Source: Muribaculaceae bacterium (GTDB lineage Bacteria; Bacteroidota; Bacteroidia; Bacteroidales; Muribaculaceae). Taken from it: DNA of 59,219 nucleotides. Both the position numbers and the translations under genes were made by a program. Of the stretch, positions 27,229-35,473 are shown one piece after another. The notes beneath the pieces were generated by a model that was not told the DNA's origin, did no database searches, and was given only the letters and a program-made list of their open reading frames with translations. The stretch covers positions 1-59,219 of the forward strand of contig JAFLTU010000011.1 of the NCBI GenBank assembly GCA_022509125.1, read 5' to 3'. The first letter of the stretch is position 1; every line of letters begins with the position of its first letter.

Positions 27229-28005
27229 ATGCGGAAAAAACTAACCTATTTATTTATAGCCTGTGTTGCAGCAATCCCGATGCTGGCACAGACAATCACC
27301 TCAAAATCCCCCCATTCCCAGATGCATCAGGAGCTGCTCGCAAAGCAGGCTTCTCATGCCGACGAACAGGTGCAACTTGTGGAACATTACACATTTATTG
27401 ACCTCCTCGAAGAAGACCTCGAACCCGAGCCTGATATCTACACTGAAGGATGGAACTCCCAGTCGGTTAATCCCTTCAAGGAGGCGGATGTGCCTGAAAC
27501 ACAGGTAATCGACGTGACAGGACATTATATGCCCTGCCCCGGTTTCATAACATCAAACTACGGTTACCGTCGCAAATTTGGCCGTATGCATAAGGGGGTC
27601 GATCTTAAAATCAATCGCAACGACACAATCTATGCAGCCTTCGACGGCAAAGTGCGCCTGACGGCCTATGAACGTAAAGGATACGGATACTATATCATAA
27701 TTCGCCATCCTAACGGACTCGAAACTGTTTATGGCCACTTAAACAAACACCTCGTCAAGCCCGACCAGGTTGTCCGTGCCGGAGATCCCATCGCCCTGGG
27801 CGGCTCCACAGGTCGCTCCACCGGCCCTCACCTCCATTTCGAAACCCGCTTCATGGGCTATGCTATCAATCCATGCGCTATATTCGATTTCGAAAACCAG
27901 ACGACACATACCGACTCTTACACATTCACCAAGAAATCATTCACTCAACCGCGCAACTACGCTCCGGCCAAATCCACAACAGCCTCCAGGCGTAAAAAAC
28001 GATAA
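27229..28005 (+). CDS. M23-family metallopeptidase (peptidoglycan endopeptidase)
   Basis: A 258-residue exported protein. ATG 27229 gives a clean signal peptide (MRKKLTYLF to PMLAQ); the upstream extension to 27199 is not supported. The LytM domain retains all zinc and catalytic residues: His121 and Asp125 (HKGVD), His170 (YGHLNKH), His201 and His203 (HLHFE). M23 enzymes cut peptide cross-links in peptidoglycan. A basic C-terminal tail (after residue 230) is low in complexity. In contrast to the EnvC-like protein in this window, this one should be catalytically active. Confidence 0.93.
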   Translation: MRKKLTYLFIACVAAIPMLAQTITSKSPHSQMHQELLAKQASHADEQVQLVEHYTFIDLLEEDLEPEPDIYTEGWNSQSVNPFKEADVPETQVIDVTGHYMPCPGFITSNYGYRRKFGRMHKGVDLKINRNDTIYAAFDGKVRLTAYERKGYGYYIIIRHPNGLETVYGHLNKHLVKPDQVVRAGDPIALGGSTGRSTGPHLHFETRFMGYAINPCAIFDFENQTTHTDSYTFTKKSFTQPRNYAPAKSTTASRRKKR

Positions 28006-28049
28006 ACCTCTTCCTCCCCTCGAAAAAGGCCTCACCAGAAACCTGGTAT

Positions 28050-28143
28050 CTCAGAAGAAAGGCCTTCCAGATTCAAAGCCTCAGACAGGCAAAAGTAGAA
28101 TATCCCCGGGCAAGCGTCTCGAAGAGGCCTTCAGCCCGGGGAT
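28050..28143 (+). repeat. Dispersed palindromic repeat, left flank of the polysaccharide locus
   Basis: A segment beginning TCTCAGAAGA and ending in a hairpin with arms CCCCGGGC (28104-28111) and GCCCGGGG (28134-28141). It shares its opening decamer, the CGGGCAA block, the TCG-AGAG core and the final CAGCCCGGGGA with the copies at 35.2-35.4 kb. It lies between the M23 gene and the promoter of the polysaccharide locus and could also act as the M23 terminator region. Confidence 0.6.
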
Positions 28144-28154
28144 TAAGATATTTT

Positions 28155-28186
28155 TTTGCAATTTCCCCCCATTTTCCTTACTTTTG
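28155..28186 (+). promoter_or_regulatory. Promoter of the polysaccharide locus
   Basis: TTTG (28155-28158), 20-nt spacer, TACTTTTG (28179-28186). It is a near-perfect match and the only good one at the head of the cluster. It predicts a leader of roughly 230 nt before the first start codon. Confidence 0.72.
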
Positions 28187-28192
28187 CACAAC

Positions 28193-28422
28193 CCTCTCCT
28201 CCTTGTTCCAACAAGCCCCGTCTCAAGGGCGTCTATAAACATTATATTAAGCACTCGTCTTGGTTACAAAATCTTTGTAACCCGTTCTTTTGCACCCATT
28301 TACACCATATTAATCCGAAAGATTTCCTTAACCCTGGGATATCTAGTCTTAGAGCACCTCAAAACGCGGTTCCTTTCTGTGTCTAAAATTCATATTCAAC
28401 ATTAAAACTCTTTTTTCCTCTT
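28193..28422 (+). other. Long untranslated leader of the polysaccharide operon
   Basis: About 230 nt with no convincing coding frame. It contains a perfect 9-bp inverted repeat with a 3-nt spacer: GGTTACAAA (28262-28270) and TTTGTAACC (28274-28282). As DNA this could be an operator for a dimeric regulator; as RNA it could form a hairpin. No UpxY-type antiterminator gene is in the window. Confidence 0.45.
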
Positions 28423-29901
28423 TTGCCTGAAGAAAATCTAAAGAAAAAGACCGTAAAAGGCACATTCTGGAGCTCAGTCGAACGCTTCTCCGTTCAAGCT
28501 ATCCAATTCGTTGTCATGATTTTCATGGCACGAATCCTTACTCCGGCCGATTATGGTATCGTCGGAATGTTGGCCGTTTTTCTTGCAGTTTCTCAATCCC
28601 TCATCGACTCAGGGTTTTCCCAGGCTCTTATTCGTAAACAAAACCGCACTCAACTCGACAATTCCACTGTGTTTTATTTCAACATCATTGTTGGGTTGAC
28701 AATGTATTTCACTCTATTCTTTTGTGCGCACCCAATCGCACGGTTTTACGACCAACCCATCCTGATTCCCATAACTCGGATTATGGCAATCTCCCTCCCC
28801 TTGAACTCTCTTGCAGTGGTTCAAAGGGCAATCCTCACTATAAATCTCAATTTCAAGACCCAAGCGGCGGCTTCTCTGGCCTCTGCTGTTGTCACAGGGA
28901 TTGTCGGGCTCTCACTCGCCTATACTGGTTACGGAGTCTGGGCTATTGTTTGGGCTTCATTGGCCGGAACTTTTGTCAACGTTCTGGTTTTATTCTTTAT
29001 AGCCCATTGGCGACCATCCTGGGAATACTCCTGGGATTCCTTTAGAGAGATGTTTCGTTTCGGCTCTAAATTGCTCGCTTCTGGTCTGCTTAACACAGTT
29101 TACGTTAATATCTACCCAATCGTAATCGGTAAGATATTCAAGGCTGCTGACCTGGGTTTTTACACACGGGCTTACAATTTTGCAAACCTTCCATCTTCTA
29201 ACCTCACCGGTATTTTTCAAAGGGTTTCCTTTCCCGTGCTATGCACCATCCAGGATGATGATCAGCGGTTGACGGATGTCTACCGACGTATGCTTCGAGT
29301 TTCCGCCTTCATTATCTTTCCTCTCATGACAGGCCTCGCAGCTGTGGCGGAACCTCTTATCGTTTCCATCCTTACTGATAAATGGTTATATTCCGCTGTC
29401 CTTCTTGTTCCGATTTGTCTCAATTTCATGTGGTATCCCATTCATGCCATAAACCTCAATCTGCTTCAAGTGAAAGGCCGGTCCGATCTTTTCCTTAAAC
29501 TCGAAATATGGAAAAAATTGCTCGGTGTAGCAGTTCTCATAGGAAGCATTCCTCTGGGGTTGTATTGGATGTGTTGGGGAGGGGTTATTAGTTCTCTTAT
29601 CGCCCTTGTAATCAATACTTACTACACAGGTGTTTTAATCCAACTCGGCTTTTTCCGTCAAATGCGCGACCTCTTGCCTACCCTTATCCTGAGCCTCGCG
29701 ATGGGAGTCGGGGTTTGGGCTCTGGTATCCTTCGTACCAATGCCCTCTGGAGGCGCTCTGGCAGCCGGAGTTGGAGCGGGATTAGTCTTTTATATTGGAG
29801 TTGCCAAATTGTTAAGATTCTCTGAATTCTCAGAAGTTTTGTCGCTTATCCCTCAACGAGTTAGAAATAAAATACCTCTCCTTTCTCCCTCCTCTATCTA
29901 A
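28423..29901 (+). CDS. wzx: Polysaccharide/oligosaccharide flippase (Wzx type)
   Basis: A 492-residue membrane protein of the polysaccharide-synthesis/MATE-like superfamily, with about 12-14 hydrophobic segments. The N-terminus KKKTVKGTFWSSVERFS and ARILTPADYGIVGMLAVF are typical of Bacteroidetes Wzx proteins. It flips undecaprenyl-linked repeat units across the inner membrane. The start codon is TTG at 28423; no ATG lies near, and homologous sequence begins at once, so a non-ATG start is accepted. First gene of the locus, behind a long leader. Confidence 0.9.
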   Translation: MPEENLKKKTVKGTFWSSVERFSVQAIQFVVMIFMARILTPADYGIVGMLAVFLAVSQSLIDSGFSQALIRKQNRTQLDNSTVFYFNIIVGLTMYFTLFFCAHPIARFYDQPILIPITRIMAISLPLNSLAVVQRAILTINLNFKTQAAASLASAVVTGIVGLSLAYTGYGVWAIVWASLAGTFVNVLVLFFIAHWRPSWEYSWDSFREMFRFGSKLLASGLLNTVYVNIYPIVIGKIFKAADLGFYTRAYNFANLPSSNLTGIFQRVSFPVLCTIQDDDQRLTDVYRRMLRVSAFIIFPLMTGLAAVAEPLIVSILTDKWLYSAVLLVPICLNFMWYPIHAINLNLLQVKGRSDLFLKLEIWKKLLGVAVLIGSIPLGLYWMCWGGVISSLIALVINTYYTGVLIQLGFFRQMRDLLPTLILSLAMGVGVWALVSFVPMPSGGALAAGVGAGLVFYIGVAKLLRFSEFSEVLSLIPQRVRNKIPLLSPSSI

Positions 29902-29931
29902 TCAAACATTCCTCCTCGCCATATCAAACTT

Positions 29932-31038
29932 ATGGATAAACAGATCACAGTCACCTCTCCTCTCCTTCCCGATCTCGATGAGTTTCATGATCTCCTTAAA
30001 GATATCTGGAAAAGCAAATGGATCACCAATAACGGGTCCTTCCATCGTCAGCTCGAAAAAGAGCTCGCCGATTATCTTAAAGTGCCTTATATATCTCTCT
30101 TCACTAATGGCACTCTCCCCCTTATCACAGCTCTTCAAGCTTTAAGAATCACAGGCGAGGTAATTACAACCCCTTATAGTTTTGTGGCTACCACCCACGC
30201 GCTCTGGTGGAACGGCTGCAAACCCGTCTTCGTAGACGTCGACCCTTCCACTTGCAATCTTGACCCCGCAAAAATAGAAGCCGCCATTACCCCGAAGACT
30301 ACAGCCATTATGCCCGTGCATTGTTACGGAAAACCCTGTGACACTAAAGGGATTCAGGAAGTGGCCGACAAATATGGCCTTAAAGTTATCTACGATGCAG
30401 CCCATGCCTTTGGAGTAGAGGTCAACGGAGAATCTATACTGACTGCAGGGGATATGTCGACCCTTTCTTTCCATGCCACTAAAGTTTATGACACAATCGA
30501 GGGAGGTGCCATGGTGATGCACGACGAAAAAACAAAACAACGCATCGATTATCTTAAGAATTTCGGCTTTGCCGGAGAAATCACGGTTGTTGCACCAGGC
30601 ATCAACTCAAAGATGGATGAAGTCCGCTCTGCCTTCGGCCTTCTAAATCTTCGCCAAGTAGATGATGCCATTGCCCGGCGTCGGGAAGTGGCCGTGAAAT
30701 ACCGTGAGGCGCTTAAAGACCTGCCCGGTGTGACATATTTTGAAGATATGCCCGGAGTGCGTCATAACTACTCATACTTCCCTATATTTATCGACGCAGA
30801 AAAATTCGGTCGCACCCGCGATCAACTTTACGAAGATATGAAAGCTAACAATATACTCGGTCGCCGTTATTTTTATCCCCTCATATCCGAATTCTCCACT
30901 TATCGCAACCTTCCCTCTGCCGGTAAAGAAAACCTACCGATTGCCAACCGCCTCGCTGATACAGTACTCTGCCTCCCCATGCACCACGAACTCTCCCCTT
31001 CCGACATCGATCGAGTCGTCTCAGTTATTCTCCCCTGA
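29932..31038 (+). CDS. DegT/DnrJ/EryC1/StrS sugar aminotransferase (VioA-like)
   Basis: A 368-residue PLP enzyme. Asp155 (YDAAHAFG) and the PLP lysine Lys184 in SFHATKVYDTIEGGAM are clear. The SFHATK form of the lysine motif is that of nucleotide-4-keto-6-deoxyhexose C4 aminotransferases such as VioA, which form dTDP-Qui4N. It probably makes the amino sugar to which an acyl or amino-acid group is then joined. A 30-nt gap follows wzx. No dTDP-glucose synthesis genes (rmlA, rmlB) are in the window, so the substrate would come from elsewhere. Confidence 0.88.
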   Translation: MDKQITVTSPLLPDLDEFHDLLKDIWKSKWITNNGSFHRQLEKELADYLKVPYISLFTNGTLPLITALQALRITGEVITTPYSFVATTHALWWNGCKPVFVDVDPSTCNLDPAKIEAAITPKTTAIMPVHCYGKPCDTKGIQEVADKYGLKVIYDAAHAFGVEVNGESILTAGDMSTLSFHATKVYDTIEGGAMVMHDEKTKQRIDYLKNFGFAGEITVVAPGINSKMDEVRSAFGLLNLRQVDDAIARRREVAVKYREALKDLPGVTYFEDMPGVRHNYSYFPIFIDAEKFGRTRDQLYEDMKANNILGRRYFYPLISEFSTYRNLPSAGKENLPIANRLADTVLCLPMHHELSPSDIDRVVSVILP

Positions 31039-31097
31039 ACTTCACAAATTTCATTTCAATTTTCAACTCTCCTCTCCCTTCCCAAAAATCTAAATCA

Positions 31098-32318
31098 ATG
31101 AAAAAGGCTATTGTCCTCGCCGGCGGTTTTGATCAAATTGCCCTAATCAAGGAATTACAAAGCCGGGGATACTATTGCATCCTTATCGACTATTTCCAGT
31201 CTCCTCCGGCAAAAAACGTAGCCGACCAACACATTATCGGAAGCACTCTTGACGAAGAATTCGTAAAAAAAATTGCATCTCAAGAAAAGGCCGATCTTAT
31301 TGTCACAGCATGCACAGACCAGGCCCTCTTGACTATGGCTAAAGTCTCTCAACAATTGGGTCTCCCCTCATATATTGATTATTCCACTGCTCTAAATGTC
31401 ACAAATAAGTCATATATGAAAGATATTTTGCTCAACCATCAAATTCCTACAGCAAAATATCTCCATATTTCAAATGAAGAAGACATCGATAAAATATCAG
31501 ATTTGGAGTTTCCTCTCATCGTTAAACCCGCCGACTGCAACAGTTCAAAAGGTGTTAAAAAAGTAGACTTTGCGGAAGAATTGCTCCCCGAGATCAGAAA
31601 CGCATTGAAGTTGAGCCGCTCCCATACTGCAATTGTAGAAGAATTCAAGCAAGGAAGAGAACTCTCCGCCGATCTATTTATTGAAAATGGCGTGGCAAAA
31701 CTCCTCTCCGTTACTCAGTCAAATAAAATCCCCCATAATAATGGAGCGTTCACTATTATGCAAAGCCAATATCCTGTATCGGATGATAATCTCAACGAAA
31801 AAATCACCCTGATCGGTCAACAAATTGCTTCAGCATTCAACCTTAAAAACACCCCTCTTTTAATTCAATTGATACATTCCGATCCCGAACTTTATGTCAT
31901 TGAATTTAGTGCTAGAATGGGTGGTGGAACAAAATATGAATTGATCAAACAAATTTCAGGGGTCGATATAATGAAAGAATACGTCAACCTGGTTTTGGGA
32001 GATAGAGTGAAAATAGAGCCTGTGCTTTCCAAAAAGTATATTAATCTTAATTATCTTTATTGCCGACCGGGCACCCTGGCCAGTTTCGCCAACTTTGAGG
32101 AAAACAGAAATAACGCCACCATTGAAGACTTCTTCCTGTATAAAACTCCCGGAATGACATTCGACAAAGTCGAAAATAGTGGTGACCGCGCCGCCGGTGT
32201 TTTGCTTATCGCTGATTCCTCAGAAGAATTAGAGCGCAAGACAAAAGATTACGACAATTCCCTGAAGGTCCTTGACCCCTCAGGAAACGACCTCCTGATT
32301 CATAATCTAATACAATAA
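31098..32318 (+). CDS. ATP-grasp ligase (amino-acid or carboxylate-amine type)
   Basis: A 406-residue protein with ATP-grasp architecture: N-terminal Rossmann-like domain (AIVLAGGFDQIALI), a central domain with FPLIVKPADCNSSKGV (residues about 136-151) for ATP binding, VEEFKQGRELSADLF, and the metal-binding FSARMGGGTKYEL near residue 275. Such enzymes activate a carboxylate as acyl phosphate and join it to an amine or thiol. Placed between the aminotransferase and an opine-dehydrogenase-like gene (1 nt before the latter), it most likely forms the amide between a modified amino acid and an amino sugar or second amino acid. The substrate is unknown. Confidence 0.87.
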   Translation: MKKAIVLAGGFDQIALIKELQSRGYYCILIDYFQSPPAKNVADQHIIGSTLDEEFVKKIASQEKADLIVTACTDQALLTMAKVSQQLGLPSYIDYSTALNVTNKSYMKDILLNHQIPTAKYLHISNEEDIDKISDLEFPLIVKPADCNSSKGVKKVDFAEELLPEIRNALKLSRSHTAIVEEFKQGRELSADLFIENGVAKLLSVTQSNKIPHNNGAFTIMQSQYPVSDDNLNEKITLIGQQIASAFNLKNTPLLIQLIHSDPELYVIEFSARMGGGTKYELIKQISGVDIMKEYVNLVLGDRVKIEPVLSKKYINLNYLYCRPGTLASFANFEENRNNATIEDFFLYKTPGMTFDKVENSGDRAAGVLLIADSSEELERKTKDYDNSLKVLDPSGNDLLIHNLIQ

Positions 32319-32319
32319 A

Positions 32320-33345
32320 ATGAACTTCGCTGTTATTGGTGCAGGAAATGGAGGACAAGCTATGGCAGCCCATCTCTCTATGATGGGCCATTCTGTCGCT
32401 CTTTTCGATAGAAATCCTGATAAACTGAAAAACCTGAGCGAAATCACTCTTTCGGGCAGAATAAATTCCACTGTAAAAATCCATAAAGTCACCGACTCAA
32501 TACCCCGGGCCATTGAGAATGCCGATGTGATTATGGTTACAACCGTTGCAACCGCTCATGCCGATGTGGCAAGGCAGATGGCCCCATTCCTCAAAGAAAA
32601 TCAAATAGTTATCTTAAATCCGGGCCGAACCGGTGGAGTATGGGAATTTAGAAATGTGCTCGATAAGCTCAATTTCTCTAAAAAAATTTACCTTGCGGAA
32701 GCTCAGACTCTTTTATATGCCTGCCGTATTATTCAAGACGGAAGTGTTAATATAATCGGCATAAAAGATTCTGTCCTTTTAGCCGCAGAATCGCAGGCCG
32801 ACACAGATCATGTTCTTTCTATAATTACCCCTGTTTTCCCAGCGTTTAAAAAAGCCCAAAGCCTGTTTCAGACAGGATTGGAAAACATCGGTTGCATCTT
32901 CCATCCCTGCGTGGTTTTATGCAATGCCGCAGCAATTGAAAGAGGAGAAAGATTTTATTTCTATAGGGATATGACGCCTCAAATTGCCGACTTTATACAA
33001 AAAGTTGATAAAGAAAGAATTGATGTCGGAAATGCCTATGGAATAAAATTGCAAAGTGCCACGGATTGGATCTCCTCTGCTTATGACGGCGTCAAAGGCG
33101 AAACCCTTTGTGAGAGAATGAGAAATAATCCCGCCTACTATGATATAATAGCCCCGGCTTCTATCTACACCCGACAGATGTTTGAAGACATTCCCACAGG
33201 ATTGGTGCCAATTAGCCAGCTGGGTAAATTGAAAGGGGTTAATACTCCCCTCATGGATTCGATTATTGACATTTCAGGAGCTCTCCTTAATCAGGATTTC
33301 AGAAAAACCGGCCGAAAAATTTCTAATTGCAATATCCCCAGCTGA
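32320..33345 (+). CDS. NAD(P)-dependent octopine/opine dehydrogenase family protein
   Basis: A 341-residue protein. The Rossmann motif VIGAGNGGQAMAAHL begins at residue 5, and the second domain holds NIGCIFHPCVVLCN, matching the N..HP..LLN block with the catalytic His of opine dehydrogenases. The family reductively joins the amino group of an amino acid to a 2-oxo acid, giving N-(carboxyalkyl) amino acids. Such opines (for example alanopine, carboxyethyl-lysine) are known O-antigen constituents. It is separated by 1 nt from the ATP-grasp gene, and its stop overlaps the next ATG (TGATG), so the three genes are tightly coupled. Confidence 0.87.
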   Translation: MNFAVIGAGNGGQAMAAHLSMMGHSVALFDRNPDKLKNLSEITLSGRINSTVKIHKVTDSIPRAIENADVIMVTTVATAHADVARQMAPFLKENQIVILNPGRTGGVWEFRNVLDKLNFSKKIYLAEAQTLLYACRIIQDGSVNIIGIKDSVLLAAESQADTDHVLSIITPVFPAFKKAQSLFQTGLENIGCIFHPCVVLCNAAAIERGERFYFYRDMTPQIADFIQKVDKERIDVGNAYGIKLQSATDWISSAYDGVKGETLCERMRNNPAYYDIIAPASIYTRQMFEDIPTGLVPISQLGKLKGVNTPLMDSIIDISGALLNQDFRKTGRKISNCNIPS

Positions 33346-35210
33346 TGTATCTCCCTTTGAATGAAAATGAGGTCTTTGGCCTCATAAAACCTATTAACGA
33401 TGTTCACACTTTAGGGATTTCAATGATCTCTAATTTGCTGAAAGCTTCCGGTTTTAAAGTTCTGATTGCTCCCAAAGAAATTCAAGAGGCTGTTAGAAAT
33501 ATTGCGAAAGTCAACAATCTATCAAGAGTCCAACGTTGGATTAAAGATAACAAAATCACCAGATTGGGGTTCAGCTATAGGCTTGATCCAGTCGATGGCG
33601 TCGATTTCTTTATGCGGTTGATTCATCAATTGGCCTCTCTGAAACTCCTCCCCGAAGACAACGGACCCCTACGAGGTATTTTTTTCGCTGGTCTTCCTGA
33701 TGCTTGCGATATCATTCAGAAGAAGCTCCACGGCTCCGTGGTATGTTTCCCAGGCGACGAGACTCCTTTTCAATCTCTCTCTAAACTTCTTGTAGATCCA
33801 AAGTTTTTCCCAAAAGATATCAAAGAGTCTCATGAATACGACGACATGCGGTGGCAATTTGCTTCAACTTACGTCGAAAGTGAAAAATATCTTAAAGTTA
33901 CCCCTCCTAATCACTCCGGTTATCCCTCTTTTGGTAAAGATGATGACTCAGTGGCCAAACGCCTCGAATTTGCTAAAAGCAATCATTCCCTTCCCCTCAC
34001 AAGAGTTCATGCCGGGCCTTATTCTTCCGATCGGCTCGAAGCTATAAATCTTTTCATTTCATGGACTAAGGATTTAGCCAAAGGAGGTTTCCTCGACATC
34101 CTCTCCATTGGTTCCTCCCAGCTTTCTCAATCTAAATTTGGAGAAAATTGGGACGGTCTTTCAAACGGTGGCGGAGTTCCTGTAAACTCAGAAATTGAAT
34201 ACCATCTTATAAAGGAAGCTGCCAAACCAATGTTGGTTCGCACCTATGCAGGCACAAAAAATATTAAAGACCTTGCAGCTATGTATGAGCGTGCTTTAAA
34301 CATTTCTTGGCACGCCCTCTCCTTCTGGTGGTTCTGCGAAATAGATGGTCGAGGCGACAATTCTTTGCTCGAAAATCTTACTGAACATTTCGACACAATA
34401 AGATTTATCGCGTCAACCGGCAAACCTCTCGAACCTAATGTGCCTCATCATTTTGCGTTTCGTGGCGCTGATGATGCCACCTTCGTTATCTCTGGCTTTC
34501 TTTGTGCAAAAGCTGCCAAAATCTTAGGAATAAAAGATTTGATTCTGCAGATGATGCTGAATACTCCCAAATACACCTGGGGCATTCAGGATCTCGCGAA
34601 AGCCCGCGTTTTATTAAAACTAACTAAATCCTTAGAAGACGAAAACTTCCATGTCCATCTGCAAACCCGTGCCGGGCTCGACTACTTCTCTCCCGACATC
34701 GAAAAAGCCAAAATTCAACTCGCCGCTGTCACTGCTTTAATGGACGATATAGAACCCGAAAATCCCGACAGCCCTGAAATAATTCATGTGGTCAGCTATT
34801 CGGAAGCCGTTAGACTCGCAGATCCCGATATTATGGAAGAAAGCTTGAAAATCACTCTCGGAGCTTTAAAGGAATATCGAAATTTAAAGAAACAAAACAA
34901 GCTAAGTATTCATGATTTCGACAAAGACATAAACCTCCACTACGAAGATCTTCTTCAGGAATGTAAAGAGGCCATTGATTTCCTTGAGCAAAAGTTCCCA
35001 GACCTATATACTCCTCAAGGCTTCTACCGCCTATTTGAGCAAGGATACTTCCCTCTTCCCTTCTTGCTCGATGAGAAAAATAAATTCCCATTTGTCACTC
35101 AACAATCCACCACTCTTCGCAATGGAGGTATTAAAGTAATAAAAAATGGGAAAATTATTCCCACAAAAGAGCGTTACGAGCAAATCTTCAACGCCACCTA
35201 TTTCCAATAA
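33345..35210 (+). CDS. Cobalamin-binding mutase-like protein (glutamate-mutase type, fused)
   Basis: A 621-residue protein. The frame reaches back to a TTG at 33327, but ATG 33345 overlaps the previous stop and is preferred. The N-terminal domain (about 8-150) shows the B12-binding signature: NDVHTLG with DxHxxG at residues 19-24, a later SYRL (77-80) for SxL, and FFAGLPDA near the expected glycine-rich turn. The central part (about 210-430) looks like the barrel of glutamate/methylaspartate mutases, with GGGVPVNSEIEY and a strand ending LVRTY (Arg299). There is no Cys motif for radical SAM. Such enzymes rearrange carbon skeletons using adenosylcobalamin. I infer supply of a branched amino acid; the exact reaction is unknown. 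Confidence 0.68.
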   Translation: MYLPLNENEVFGLIKPINDVHTLGISMISNLLKASGFKVLIAPKEIQEAVRNIAKVNNLSRVQRWIKDNKITRLGFSYRLDPVDGVDFFMRLIHQLASLKLLPEDNGPLRGIFFAGLPDACDIIQKKLHGSVVCFPGDETPFQSLSKLLVDPKFFPKDIKESHEYDDMRWQFASTYVESEKYLKVTPPNHSGYPSFGKDDDSVAKRLEFAKSNHSLPLTRVHAGPYSSDRLEAINLFISWTKDLAKGGFLDILSIGSSQLSQSKFGENWDGLSNGGGVPVNSEIEYHLIKEAAKPMLVRTYAGTKNIKDLAAMYERALNISWHALSFWWFCEIDGRGDNSLLENLTEHFDTIRFIASTGKPLEPNVPHHFAFRGADDATFVISGFLCAKAAKILGIKDLILQMMLNTPKYTWGIQDLAKARVLLKLTKSLEDENFHVHLQTRAGLDYFSPDIEKAKIQLAAVTALMDDIEPENPDSPEIIHVVSYSEAVRLADPDIMEESLKITLGALKEYRNLKKQNKLSIHDFDKDINLHYEDLLQECKEAIDFLEQKFPDLYTPQGFYRLFEQGYFPLPFLLDEKNKFPFVTQQSTTLRNGGIKVIKNGKIIPTKERYEQIFNATYFQ

Positions 35211-35223
35211 CACCTTCTCAGAA

Positions 35224-35377
35224 GACAGAATTCCCTTTTACACTGCATCGGAGATGCCCAAGCTATCCAACACCGGGCAAAAAATTTCGTAGAGTCTACA
35301 GACAGAATTCCCTTTTGCAAAGCATCGGAGATGCCCAAGTTATCCAACCCCAGGAAAAGAATCTCGTAGAGATTCTC
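35224..35377 (+). repeat. Tandem 77-bp repeat, two copies
   Basis: Copy A at 35224-35300 and copy B at 35301-35377, both starting GACAGAATTCCCTTTT and containing GCATCGGAGATGCCCAAG. They are clearly related over the full 77 bp. Each ends in the CTCGTAGAG-type core also found at 28.1 kb. They follow the stop of the B12 protein gene within 14 nt. Confidence 0.8.
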
Positions 35378-35388
35378 CAGCCCGGGGA
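35347..35388 (+). repeat. Hairpin with CCCC...CGGGG ends (palindromic repeat)
   Basis: The end of tandem copy B forms a hairpin with the perfect stem AGAATCTC/GAGATTCT around the loop GTA, flanked by C-rich and G-rich ends and closing with CAGCCCGGGGA. The last motif is identical to the end of the copy at 28143. It may terminate transcription between the cassette and the next gene. Confidence 0.6.
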
Positions 35389-35473
35389 ACATCCAAACAA
35401 AAAAAATTCCTCTCTCCCCGAAGGGGGTTTAAAATTCCATCAATCCCAAACCCAAACCTCTTAATTCTTAAAA

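Noticed and set aside
28156-28386. 76-codon frame in the leader of the polysaccharide operon
   Set aside because: It begins before the predicted transcription start, and the product has no recognisable character; more likely untranslated leader.
27770-28405. 211-codon plus-strand frame running from inside the M23 gene through the intergenic region
   Set aside because: Its first part is an out-of-frame reading of the M23 gene, and the rest covers repeats and the promoter; no signal or domain.
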